Part shown: positions 32,237 through 40,985 of the stretch, in pieces
How the letters are laid out: every line of letters starts with the position of its first letter
Numbering within the stretch: position 1 is the first letter of the stretch
Origin: Planctomycetota bacterium
GTDB taxonomy: Bacteria > Planctomycetota > UBA1135 > GCA-002686595
Direction: 5' to 3'
Assembly (NCBI GenBank): GCA_028823345.1
Contig: JAPKBR010000014.1
Span: 1 to 64,000, forward strand
DNA: 64,000 nt
The notes under the pieces: model-generated
What the model was told of the DNA's origin: nothing
What the model saw: only the letters and a program-made list of their open reading frames with translations
Databases searched by the model: none
Position numbers and translations under genes: made by a program

Positions 32237-35200
32237 ATGATGAAACCATCCCAAGCAACCGGCTTCTTCGGCATCTTGATCTCGCGCCCCACGGGCGTGC
32301 TGGTGATCTTGACCACCCTGATCGTCTTGGGGGTTATGAGCTACATGCGCCTGCCCCTGCAGATGCTGCCGGGGGGTATCGAGGGCTCCCGTTTCACGGT
32401 GATGGTTGCGAACCCCGGATCTTCTGCGGCGGAAAATGTAGAGAAGGTCGCGCGACCCATCGAAGAACAATTGAGCACCCTGCCCAACTTGGATGACGTG
32501 TGGACGGTGTGCCGGCCCGGCAGTGTGCGGATTTCAATCCGCTTCAATCGCGCCGGTGACCTGCAGTTGGCCAAGGCAGAGTTGCGCGACCGTATCGAGC
32601 GTGCACGACCCCAGTTGCCCACGGATGTGGGCAACATCTGGGTTTGGTCCAACGACGACGGAGACATGCCCATCATCTGGATGGCGGTCACCGCATCGGA
32701 GGATGCGGACCAAGAAGATGTGGACCGTTTGATTGAGGAGCGCATCAAGCGCCCCCTCGAGGCGGTGGACGGGGTCAGCCAGGTTCAACTTTGGGGCACC
32801 CTCGAAGACTCGATTCGAATCCTGCTGGATGAGCAAAAGGTCGTGGCCGCGCGCATGGACTTGGGCAACCTGATCCAGCGCCTGTCGACCGATAATTTCG
32901 CCAAGCCCCTCGGCGAAGTCGCGAGCGGCGAACGGGAATTGCTGCTGCGTTCCGACATGCGCTTTCAGAACTTGGAAGAGATCGCTGCCTACCCCATCGG
33001 CAACGGATTACGCCTGGGTGACGTGGCCGACGTGCGCCGCGTCAAGGCGGTAGGCGACCGCCTCACGCGTATTGATGGACGCTATGCATCCTACGGCATG
33101 ATCCAAAAGGAAGGCGCGGCCAACGTGGTGGAGACCTCGGCGCGCATCCAAAAAGTCTTGGCTGAGATCCGAGCGGACACGGAGCTGGGGGGACAACTGG
33201 GAGTCACGGTTTTCTTTGACCAGGCAGACTTCATCCGCGCCAGCTTGGGTCAGCTCAAGACCACCGCTCTATGGGGAGGCGGCTTGGCGCTGCTGGTCTT
33301 GTTCGGATTTCTGCGTCGAGTGCGCACGACCTTGGTGGTTGCACTTTCGATCCCCATTTCGATCCTCTTAGCACTCACCTTTGAGTACTTCACCGGCGGC
33401 ACCTTCAACGTGCTGACCATGACTGGCCTGACCCTGGCCCTAGGCATGTTGGTGGACAACTCGGTAGTCGTCATCGAGAACATTGCGCGCCTGCGCAAGA
33501 AAGGGCACAGCCCCATCAGCGCGTCGGTGGAAGGAGTTCGCGATGTGGGACTTGCAGTGGCTTTGGCCACCGTGACCAGTGTGGTGGTTTTCCTGCCCCT
33601 GATCTTCATGATCGGCGACCCGATGATGAGCGTCTTCTTGAGGGCCCTAGGCATCCCCCTCTGCTCGGCTCTCGTAGCTAGCTTAATCGTGGCCCTCGTG
33701 TTCATGCCTGTACTTGCTGCGCGGGTGCAGGGTCCACGGCCCCCACTCGTGACCGCCCTTGCTGAACGCATGGCTTGGCTGAGCGTCTGGCCCACCCGCG
33801 CCTTCGCCCATGCCATCGGCGCGGTGCGTCTGACTGCTTGGGGTTTCCTTTGGTTGCTCCACAAGGTCAACCGGGGACTCCTGCGCCTGGGCACACCCCT
33901 GCGCCCGGCCTTGCTCTTGGGCCTTGTGGCCCTCTTTGCCTGGAGCTTCCTTGGAGCCAACACAACCACAGACTGGCAAGCCCTGGGCAATACCTTTGGA
34001 GTGAAAGCGCCTCGCCTAAGTGCTTCTCTCGAGAGCCGCGCCTTCAACCTTTTACTTGGCTGCCTGGTCATAATCCTGGCCCTCCCACGCTGGCGCACCC
34101 GGCCCAAACACTCTCCCCCACGCCCAAACCCGGCGGCTCCCCCAGGCGTCAGCGTATTGAGCTGGATTCAAGAAACCAACCGGCGCCTGGTGGGATGGAC
34201 TCTGGATCACCGGCCCCATGCATGTCTCTTGGGCCTGTGCGCCGTGATGACCGTGGCAATCCCCATGAGCAACATGTCGATCACCTCCATGGGAAGCGAG
34301 GAGGACATGACCGCCCTTGAATTCGACGTGGAGCTCGAAAGAAACTTCACCTTGGCGCAAGCTTCGGCTGAGATGGCGCGCTACGAGGACTTGCTCGATC
34401 CATTGCGCGACGAGTTGGGTTTCAAACACGTGATCGTGCGTTTCTGGGCGGGGGGCGGCGAAGTGGGCTTACGCTGGTCGGACCGCTTGGATCAAGATTT
34501 CATGACAGAGACCCGGGAGCGCCTGCGAAGGGAGCTGCCCAAGTTCCCCGGACACCGCATGCGCTTCGGAAAGGAAGAGCAACTGGGCAGGGCCAGCAAG
34601 CAGACCGTGCGCTTCCAGTTGATCGGCCCCAATGCGGACCTTTTGGCGAGCCTTGGCGAAGAAGCGATCAAGATTCTCTCCAACGTGGAAGGTCTGACGG
34701 ACATTCGCTCGCCCTTGGAAGATGCTCCGGAAGAAGTGCGCCTTGAATTCGATCGGGAAGCGGCCTTTCAACTGGGAATCACTTCCGACCGCGCCACCAG
34801 CAGCGTCTCTTGGGCCCTGCGCGGAGCCATGCTGCCGCGCTTCCAGGAGAAGGGCCGCGAAGTGCCGATCATCATTGAATACGACGAGGAACAAATGGCG
34901 GGGCTCGATGCCTTGAAGGACCTCTCGATTTGGACGGATACGGGCCCGGTTGCCCTGTCCTCCTTTGCCACTACGCGCTTCCAACCTGGACCTCGCTCCA
35001 TCTGGCGTTGGAACGGCATGACCAGTTTCACCCTGCAAGCGCGCATCGATGCACCGGACCGTTTGCAAGAGCGAGTTGAATCGGGCTATGCGGCTTTGGA
35101 GGCTGGGTTGGACTTGCCCAGGGGCTACGAGCTAGGCAAGGATAATTCGTCCTTTGCTAGCGCCCTCAAGCAAATCCGCGAGATGCAGTTGGCGTTGCTT

Positions 35201-35749
35201 TTCGCGGCGGCCCTGGTCTACATCGTGATGGCGATCCTGTTCGAGTCCCTGGCCCTGCCCCTTGCGGTGATGGCCACAGTGCCCTTTGCTTTCCTGGGAG
35301 CCATGTGGACCCTCTTCTTGACCGGTACCGCCATGGATGCAGTCGGCTGGATCGGGGTCATCATCCTGGTGGGCGTGGTCGTGAACAACGGCATCGTCTT
35401 GATCGACAAGATTCACCGCTGCATGACCATCGATGGCTTACCCCGGCGCGCTGCGATCATTGAGGGCACCGGCGCTCGGGTGCGGCCGATTCTGATGACC
35501 GCTTTGACCACCGTGTTTGGTCTCTTGCCCATGGCCCTCAGCCAAGCAACCAGCGAAGGCATCGACTACCGCGCACTGGCCACCTGCGTGGCAGGCGGCT
35601 TGGCGATCTCCACGATCTTTACCCTCTGGATGGTTCCCTTGGCCTATTCCCTCGCGGAAGACTCATGGGCAGCCGCCCGGAAAACCGCCACCCGCGCGCT
35701 CAGTTCCAAGACCTCGGAATCGAAAAAGGAAGCCCCCGCGCTCACTTGA
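32237..35749 (+). CDS. RND efflux pump, inner-membrane transporter 2
   Basis: An RND pump of about 1170 residues, paralogous to the gene before it. TM1 is GILISRPTGVLVILTTLIVLGVMSYMRLPLQMLP; TM4 is LGMLVDNSVVVIENIARLRKKG, again Asp-Asn in place of Asp-Asp. As in pump 1, the region between TM6 and TM7 is enlarged (about residues 505-670), with hydrophobic stretches (LLGLVALFAWSFLG, LLLGCLVIILALP) and a Pro/Arg-rich loop. The C-terminus ends in TSESKKEAPALT. The frame opens at TTG 32222, but ATG 32237 or 32240, just after the stop codon of pump 1 (TGA 32230-32232), is a more likely start. Together the pumps and adaptor form one operon. Confidence 0.92.
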   Translation: MMKPSQATGFFGILISRPTGVLVILTTLIVLGVMSYMRLPLQMLPGGIEGSRFTVMVANPGSSAAENVEKVARPIEEQLSTLPNLDDVWTVCRPGSVRISIRFNRAGDLQLAKAELRDRIERARPQLPTDVGNIWVWSNDDGDMPIIWMAVTASEDADQEDVDRLIEERIKRPLEAVDGVSQVQLWGTLEDSIRILLDEQKVVAARMDLGNLIQRLSTDNFAKPLGEVASGERELLLRSDMRFQNLEEIAAYPIGNGLRLGDVADVRRVKAVGDRLTRIDGRYASYGMIQKEGAANVVETSARIQKVLAEIRADTELGGQLGVTVFFDQADFIRASLGQLKTTALWGGGLALLVLFGFLRRVRTTLVVALSIPISILLALTFEYFTGGTFNVLTMTGLTLALGMLVDNSVVVIENIARLRKKGHSPISASVEGVRDVGLAVALATVTSVVVFLPLIFMIGDPMMSVFLRALGIPLCSALVASLIVALVFMPVLAARVQGPRPPLVTALAERMAWLSVWPTRAFAHAIGAVRLTAWGFLWLLHKVNRGLLRLGTPLRPALLLGLVALFAWSFLGANTTTDWQALGNTFGVKAPRLSASLESRAFNLLLGCLVIILALPRWRTRPKHSPPRPNPAAPPGVSVLSWIQETNRRLVGWTLDHRPHACLLGLCAVMTVAIPMSNMSITSMGSEEDMTALEFDVELERNFTLAQASAEMARYEDLLDPLRDELGFKHVIVRFWAGGGEVGLRWSDRLDQDFMTETRERLRRELPKFPGHRMRFGKEEQLGRASKQTVRFQLIGPNADLLASLGEEAIKILSNVEGLTDIRSPLEDAPEEVRLEFDREAAFQLGITSDRATSSVSWALRGAMLPRFQEKGREVPIIIEYDEEQMAGLDALKDLSIWTDTGPVALSSFATTRFQPGPRSIWRWNGMTSFTLQARIDAPDRLQERVESGYAALEAGLDLPRGYELGKDNSSFASALKQIREMQLALLFAAALVYIVMAILFESLALPLAVMATVPFAFLGAMWTLFLTGTAMDAVGWIGVIILVGVVVNNGIVLIDKIHRCMTIDGLPRRAAIIEGTGARVRPILMTALTTVFGLLPMALSQATSEGIDYRALATCVAGGLAISTIFTLWMVPLAYSLAEDSWAAARKTATRALSSKTSESKKEAPALT

Positions 35750-35827
35750 GGGGCGAGGGGGAGGTATCCTTTGGGCACCTGACCGGCACTTCCCGGTTCC
35801 TTCCCACCACCAACCCCCTTCGATTCC

Positions 35828-36343
35828 GTGTCCCGCCCCGGCTCCCCCAGTCAGCAACCCATGGCCCCCTTGCCCGGCGCACGAATCGCAGTGGTGGTCA
35901 GCGAGTTCCATTCCGAGCTAACCGGCGGCATGTTGCAGTCCGCGAAAGCCCAGCTGGTGGCCCTTGAAGCAAGCGCACCGGATGAGCTCATCGCCTGGGT
36001 CCCCGGTTCCTTCGAATTACCCCTCGTGGCCCGACGCTTTGCCCAGCGCAAGGACGTGGACGCGGTGATCTGCCTCGGACTTGTACTCAAGGGCGAGACC
36101 GCCCACGACCACTGGGTTTCCTACGGGGCCACCTCGGGAATCCTGCAGGCGTCCCTCGATACCGACAAGCCAATCCTCTTTGGGGTGCTGACCTGCAACA
36201 CCCTCGAGCAAGCACGTGCGAGGGCTCTGGCCCCCGAGCACGGAGGAGACCAAGACAAGGGTCGAGAATTGGCCCGCGGAGCCATCGCAACCCTGCATGC
36301 ACTCGCCCGGGCAGATGCCGCCCCTGGGGAAAATCAATCATGA
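35828..36343 (+). CDS. ribH: 6,7-dimethyl-8-ribityllumazine synthase
   Basis: A 171-residue lumazine synthase, the penultimate enzyme of riboflavin synthesis, which joins 5-amino-6-ribitylaminouracil with dihydroxybutanone phosphate. Motifs are IAVVVSEFHSELTGGML (first substrate loop), VPGSFELPLVA (GSFELP is nearly invariant), LGLVLKGETAHDHWVS (catalytic His within the xxH) and FGVLTCNTLEQARARA. Length is typical of the icosahedral type. The frame opens at GTG 35828; an ATG at 35861 is an alternative start. The stop overlaps nusB (ATGA), and the ribH-nusB pairing is common in bacteria. Confidence 0.93.
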   Translation: MSRPGSPSQQPMAPLPGARIAVVVSEFHSELTGGMLQSAKAQLVALEASAPDELIAWVPGSFELPLVARRFAQRKDVDAVICLGLVLKGETAHDHWVSYGATSGILQASLDTDKPILFGVLTCNTLEQARARALAPEHGGDQDKGRELARGAIATLHALARADAAPGENQS

Positions 36344-36927
36344 GTAAGATCAAACGACGCACCCGGGCCCGCCAAGTGGCCCTGCAGTTTCTCTATCAAT
36401 TGGACCTACGCGGCCCCCAGCAAATCGAAGAACTCGATGCCTTCCTGCGGGAAACAGAAACCGACCGGGAAACCGTAGTGTTCGCCCGCCGAGTGGTGCG
36501 AGGGGTGCACGAACATCAAACGGAAATCGACCAGATCCTCGGCGAGGTGGCCAAAAACTGGCAAGTCCATCGCATGGCTGTGGTGGACCGCAATGTGTTG
36601 CGCATCGGCGCCTACGAGCTACTCCACGCCAGCGATGTACCCCCCAAGGTCAGCATCAACGAGGCGATTGAGTTGGGCAAACGCTTTTCCACGGCTAGCT
36701 CTGGATCCTTTGTGAACGGTATCTTGGATAAGGTCTCCCAGATGGCTGCGGAAGGCGGAGCACTCCCGACGACGGATGCGCCCGAGCCCACAACTGTTCC
36801 GCAAGAGGAAGACGCCGTCATTCAACCTGCTGAAACCCCCGAGCCCACACCCTTTACGCAAGAGGATCAGCCCAGCCCGGAAGTGGCGCCCATCGACCCC
36901 AACGATGCTCTGATTGAGGAAGACTGA
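36340..36927 (+). CDS. nusB: transcription antitermination factor NusB, with an acidic tail
   Basis: A 195-residue NusB, which binds boxA RNA with NusE and stops early termination of rRNA transcripts. The all-helical domain covers residues 1-140: RRTRARQVALQFLYQLDLRG, ETVVFARRVVRGV, then VVDRNVLRIGAYELLH and VSINEAIELGKRFSTASSGSFVNGILD, the signature NEAVELAK-like end. Typical NusB has about 140 residues; the remaining 50 are a Pro/Glu/Thr-rich, acidic and probably disordered tail with two similar EPT...EED segments. Its start overlaps ribH and its TGA overlaps the ftsY ATG by one base (TGATG). Confidence 0.94.
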   Translation: MSKIKRRTRARQVALQFLYQLDLRGPQQIEELDAFLRETETDRETVVFARRVVRGVHEHQTEIDQILGEVAKNWQVHRMAVVDRNVLRIGAYELLHASDVPPKVSINEAIELGKRFSTASSGSFVNGILDKVSQMAAEGGALPTTDAPEPTTVPQEEDAVIQPAETPEPTPFTQEDQPSPEVAPIDPNDALIEED

Positions 36928-37856
36928 TGGGCCTTTTCGACCGCCTGAAGCAACGGTTGAACCGCACCCGGGAGGCCCTTTCCGATTCGATCTCGGGCAT
37001 CTTCCGCGGGGGGCGCGCCATCGACAAGGAGCTCCTTCAGGACTTGGAGGATGCGCTCTACACGGCAGACCTCGGGCCCCTAGCAAGTCAGCTGGTGGCA
37101 GAAATCGAACGCCGCCACAAGCGCGGGGAACTCAAGGACGAGGAAGGCGTACGCGCTTGCCTGCGCGAGCAACTGCTCGGCCGCCTCGATCCAGGCGGCG
37201 AGCCTCAGCTTGCTCCCGAGGGGCCCACGGTTTTCTTGATCGTCGGGGTGAACGGTTCCGGCAAGACCACCTCCATCGCCAAAATCGCGCACCACTACAC
37301 GCAGCAGGGCAAAAAAGTTTTGCTGGGCGCCGGGGACACCTTTCGTGCCGCCGCCGCCGACCAATTGGAAATCTGGGCCCAACGCAATGGGGCCGACATC
37401 GTGCGCCAGCAGAAGGACGGGGCCGATCCCGCAGCCGTGGCTTTTGATTCGGTGCAAGCGGGGGTCGCCCGTGGCTCGGACATTATTTTGATCGACACGG
37501 CAGGACGCTTGCACACCCAATCCAACCTGATGGAGGAACTCGTCAAGGTGCGGCGGGTGATCACCAAAGTCTTGCCCGATGCTCCGCACCACACCCTGCT
37601 GGTGCTCGATGGCACCAACGGCCAAAACGCGATCCAACAGGCGCGACTCTTCACCCAGGCGGTGGAAGTCAGCGGTACGGTGGTGGCCAAACTCGACGGC
37701 ACCGCAAGGGGCGGTGCTGTGTTTGCCATTCAAGAGGACCTGGGCCTGCCAATTCATTTCGTAGGAACAGGTGAAGGTTTGGCTGACCTGGAAATCTTCG
37801 ACCCGAGTCCCTTCGTCGACGCCATCGTTGGCAGCCCTGCGCCCTCCCAGTCCTAG
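36927..37856 (+). CDS. ftsY: signal recognition particle receptor FtsY
   Basis: A 309-residue SRP receptor GTPase that targets ribosomes making membrane proteins to the translocon. After an N-terminal helical N-domain (RGGRAIDKELLQDLEDALYTADLG) the G domain has all motifs: GVNGSGKTTSIAKIA (G1), GDTFRAAAADQLEIW (insertion box), DTAGRLHTQSNLMEELVKV (G3), AKLDGTARGG (G4) and FVGTGEGLADLEIFDPSPFVDAI (G5 and end). It lacks the long acidic A-domain of Escherichia coli FtsY, as is common. Coupled to nusB by a one-base overlap. Confidence 0.96.
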   Translation: MGLFDRLKQRLNRTREALSDSISGIFRGGRAIDKELLQDLEDALYTADLGPLASQLVAEIERRHKRGELKDEEGVRACLREQLLGRLDPGGEPQLAPEGPTVFLIVGVNGSGKTTSIAKIAHHYTQQGKKVLLGAGDTFRAAAADQLEIWAQRNGADIVRQQKDGADPAAVAFDSVQAGVARGSDIILIDTAGRLHTQSNLMEELVKVRRVITKVLPDAPHHTLLVLDGTNGQNAIQQARLFTQAVEVSGTVVAKLDGTARGGAVFAIQEDLGLPIHFVGTGEGLADLEIFDPSPFVDAIVGSPAPSQS

Positions 37857-37885
37857 TTCGACCAACCCCTCCCACACTGATTTCC

Positions 37886-40144
37886 ATGGCCCGAGGATCC
37901 ACCCCCACGCCAACCCCGGCCCCCACCCGCCAGGGAGACCGCTTGCGTGGTTGGCTGTTGTCCCTTCCGGCCCTCGTGCTTTGCTCCCCCTGGCCCGGAG
38001 TCATGCAGGATGTGCCCACCAGCGTGTCCGCCGCAGCCGGATGGACTCTGCTGCTGGCCCTGCCCGCTCTACTTGTGACCGCACTTCAAGTGCGCGGATC
38101 CTGGAAAGCCCTTGGGTTGGTGCCCGCAGCATTCGGTGCCTTCGCCCTCCTGTGCCAAGGTCGTTCCCTTTTTGGACTGGGAGATGTATTCGAAGCGGAG
38201 AGAACAAGCCTCAGCATGATGACCGCCGCTGCCCTAGTGTTGGCGGGAGCGCGCCTAGGACCGGAAGGCCGTAAGGGTTTGATCGAAGGGCTCTTGCCCG
38301 TGCCCCTGTTGATCGCGGCGGGATCCTTCCTGACAAACCACCCGGGCGCCATGCTGGGCAACGCCGGGGATGCGGCAGAGGCAGCCTTGCCCGCTGCTGT
38401 CCTGGGGATCTTCGCATTCACCAGCCGTCGTGGATTCCCTCGAGCTCTGGCCCTCGCCGGCCTCGTGGCCTACGGCATTTGGGCGGGAATCAGTGACTCA
38501 CGCTTGGCGAGTGTTGGCTTTGGAGCGCTGGCCCTGCTATTGGTCCTGCCCAACGGGCGCAAGACCCGGCCCCACGAGATACGCATCGCGTTGGTGATCG
38601 CCGGTGTACTGGCGGGAAGCCTCGGCCTGCACACCTGGGGGCACCAGACTGCGGCGACTCCCGCGGTCGCCGTTTCCCAAGGGGAAGGCGGCCTGGCCTT
38701 TCGCCGTTTGCTTTACGGCAGCACGCCCACGTTCTTCGCGGCCTATCCCATGGGCGTCGGCCCCGGACAAGTGGCCCGTGATTACCCGCCCTTCCGGGAC
38801 TCCCGTGAGATCAGCGTCAGCGAACACCAGCGCTTGGAGCCAACGCCCGTGGATGTGGAGCACCTGCACCAGGACAGTCTGCAACTGATCGCCGAGCAGG
38901 GCTGGCTGATTGGCGGAGCCCTCGTGCTTTTGCTCGGTTGGATCGCCGCCCAATCCTTCGCGGCCTTGCGCCGCACCAGCAGCACACGCGCAGCCTGCGG
39001 CCTGGGAGTCCTGGCTTTTCTGGGGGCGGGGCTGATCAACGCGCCCCTGATGGCGGGGGTCGCCGCGCCTGCGGTGGCCCTTCCCTTGCTCGGTGCCTTG
39101 ATCGCACCCAACAAGTTTTCAGCGCGCTCCAAGAGCCTCGGTCCCGAAGGCGTGATTCTGGTTTTGGCCCTAGCACTGGCGCAACCCGCCTGGGAATTCG
39201 TCCAACACGGCCGCGCCCTGGGAGAGTTGGGCCAGGCCAAGCGCGCCCTCGAGCTCACCACGGATGAAACCTCCATGCGCTCGGGGATGCAGGTCGCCCG
39301 GGAAGCCATCGACCGCGCCTTGATGGCAAGATCCTTTTCGGTGGATGCCCTGGCCCAAAGCGCGCGCCTCGGAGACCTGCCCCCCGAACAGAGCAATCGA
39401 GTGCTGCGCCGTATCTTGTCCCTGCGCCCCCACCGACGGGCGGCACTCATGGACCTGGGCAACAGTCAGGCTCGGGCGGGTAATCTGCAGGAGGCCCATG
39501 ATCTGCAAAAACAACTGCGCGGTCTCGACCCGGAAAATCCGGTTCTCTGCCGCAATGCTCTCCTGCTGGCCCTCGACCGCAGGAAACCCGAAGAGGTGCG
39601 TGCTGCCCTTATCTCCACTCAAAAGTATCAAGCCGCCAGCGAGCAGGACCTGCGACGCTTGATGCAGCGCAACCAATTGCAGGGGCGATCGGCTTCCAGC
39701 GCTCCCCTCTGGGAAGCTCTTGGGGAGGGCAACGACTTGGACAATCCGGACGAGGCTTTCGCCGCCGCTGACCGAGCGAACAAACGTGACGCCCAGGTTC
39801 AAGCGGATGCTCTCCTGACCCTGGCCCACCGGGGCTATGCCCAACGAGCCTTAGACCGGGGGGATTTAGGCGGAGCCCTGCGCAGCCTGCGTCAGGCCCT
39901 GCGCGCCTCTGCCCGGGGGCTCGAGGCCCTCGCGGGGAGCACCGGGGCAACTTCGCGCGGTGCGGAAGCCCTGCGCCTAGAGTTGGCTGGGGTTCTAGCC
40001 GCGGATGGCCAGCTGGACGCGGCCCGGGGCGAGCTGCAGGGCTTGCGGCCCAGTGCCCAGGACATCTTGGGCCTGCACCCGACGGCCGGAGACGCTCTCC
40101 TGTCCCAGGGATTGCTGCCAAGCCTTCAAGGCGCACCACGCTGA
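37886..40144 (+). CDS. O-antigen ligase/polymerase-like membrane protein with TPR end
   Basis: A 752-residue protein. The first 410 or so residues contain about ten hydrophobic segments with the periplasmic loop of O-antigen ligase-type proteins (LLYGSTPTFFAAYPMGVGPGQ, then VDVEHLHQDSLQLIAEQGWLIGGAL). The H-x-x-x-x-L and E-x-G-W motifs (HLHQDSLQLIAEQGW) are typical of the Wzy_C/WaaL group. The C-terminal half is soluble and helical, with TPR-like pairs (PEQSNRVLRRILSLRPHRRAALMDLGNSQARAGNLQEAHDLQ), followed by further repeats ending at LLPSLQGAPR. Such ligase/TPR fusions occur in many bacteria and may glycosylate proteins or join polysaccharides to lipid A; substrate is unknown. The start is ATG at 37886, 29 bases after ftsY. 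Confidence 0.82.
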   Translation: MARGSTPTPTPAPTRQGDRLRGWLLSLPALVLCSPWPGVMQDVPTSVSAAAGWTLLLALPALLVTALQVRGSWKALGLVPAAFGAFALLCQGRSLFGLGDVFEAERTSLSMMTAAALVLAGARLGPEGRKGLIEGLLPVPLLIAAGSFLTNHPGAMLGNAGDAAEAALPAAVLGIFAFTSRRGFPRALALAGLVAYGIWAGISDSRLASVGFGALALLLVLPNGRKTRPHEIRIALVIAGVLAGSLGLHTWGHQTAATPAVAVSQGEGGLAFRRLLYGSTPTFFAAYPMGVGPGQVARDYPPFRDSREISVSEHQRLEPTPVDVEHLHQDSLQLIAEQGWLIGGALVLLLGWIAAQSFAALRRTSSTRAACGLGVLAFLGAGLINAPLMAGVAAPAVALPLLGALIAPNKFSARSKSLGPEGVILVLALALAQPAWEFVQHGRALGELGQAKRALELTTDETSMRSGMQVAREAIDRALMARSFSVDALAQSARLGDLPPEQSNRVLRRILSLRPHRRAALMDLGNSQARAGNLQEAHDLQKQLRGLDPENPVLCRNALLLALDRRKPEEVRAALISTQKYQAASEQDLRRLMQRNQLQGRSASSAPLWEALGEGNDLDNPDEAFAAADRANKRDAQVQADALLTLAHRGYAQRALDRGDLGGALRSLRQALRASARGLEALAGSTGATSRGAEALRLELAGVLAADGQLDAARGELQGLRPSAQDILGLHPTAGDALLSQGLLPSLQGAPR

Positions 40145-40247
40145 GAGACCCACGGGGCCTCGCCCCTCTGTTCAAAGAGCGCAAAAGAGTGCAAAAGCGC
40201 CCTCTAACCCATGGGAAACTCCGTACTCGGGGGCCAAGAGGGGCAGA

Positions 40248-40985
40248 ATGAACCTTGAACCAACACAGACACTTAGCATGACCGACACCATCCAGCACAA
40301 AATCCTGATCGTCGAGGATGAGGCAGCCCTTGCCCAGGGGGTACGCGACGCCCTCCAGTACGGGAACTACCAGGCACAGATCGCCACCGACGGGTTACAA
40401 GCCCTCGAACACATCCGGGCCCACAAGCCCGACCTGATCGTGCTCGACCTGATGCTGCCCGGCATAGGCGGTCTTGAAATCCTCGAGACCATGCGCAAGG
40501 AAGGCCTGCGCAGTCGGGTGCTTATTTTGACCGCACTCGCTGACGAGGACGACATCCTGCGCGGTTTCCAGAGCGGGGCCGATGACTATTTGACCAAGCC
40601 CTTCTCCCCGCGCGAGTTAGTCGCCCGGGTGGACTCCCAATTCCGCCGGGTGGAAATGGACGCCGGCCCACCGGAGATGTTGAAGCTTCCTGGCGACATC
40701 CAAGTCGACCTAGCTCGTCTTGAGGTGCACCGGGATGGAAAAATGGAAGCCCTGACACCCAGGGAAGCGGACATCCTCAAGTACCTCATCCGCCATCGCG
40801 ATCGGGTGGTCACCCGTGGCGACCTTTTGCTGGATGTTTGGCACTACCAAAGCGCGAACGTGGAGACACGCACGGTGGACATTCACATCGTGGGACTGCG
40901 CCGCAAGGTTGAGCCCGATCCCGCCCACCCGAGCTTGATCCAGACCGTCCGCGGCAAGGGATACCGTTGGCACGACTCAGCCTGA
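40248..40985 (+). CDS. OmpR-family response regulator
   Basis: A 245-residue two-domain regulator. The receiver domain has the acidic pair in ILIVEDEAAL, the phospho-acceptor Asp (D67) in LIVLDLMLPG, the Thr in LILTALAD and the Lys in DYLTKPFSP. The winged-helix output domain follows (LTPREADILKYLIRHRDRVVTRGDLLLDVW, then VDIHIVGLRRKVEPDPAHPSLIQTVRGKGYRW). ATG 40248 has an AGAGGGG ribosome binding site five bases ahead and is preferred to ATG 40278, which has none. The end overlaps the histidine kinase gene by 19 bases. It should bind DNA upstream of its targets as a dimer when phosphorylated. Confidence 0.95.
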   Translation: MNLEPTQTLSMTDTIQHKILIVEDEAALAQGVRDALQYGNYQAQIATDGLQALEHIRAHKPDLIVLDLMLPGIGGLEILETMRKEGLRSRVLILTALADEDDILRGFQSGADDYLTKPFSPRELVARVDSQFRRVEMDAGPPEMLKLPGDIQVDLARLEVHRDGKMEALTPREADILKYLIRHRDRVVTRGDLLLDVWHYQSANVETRTVDIHIVGLRRKVEPDPAHPSLIQTVRGKGYRWHDSA

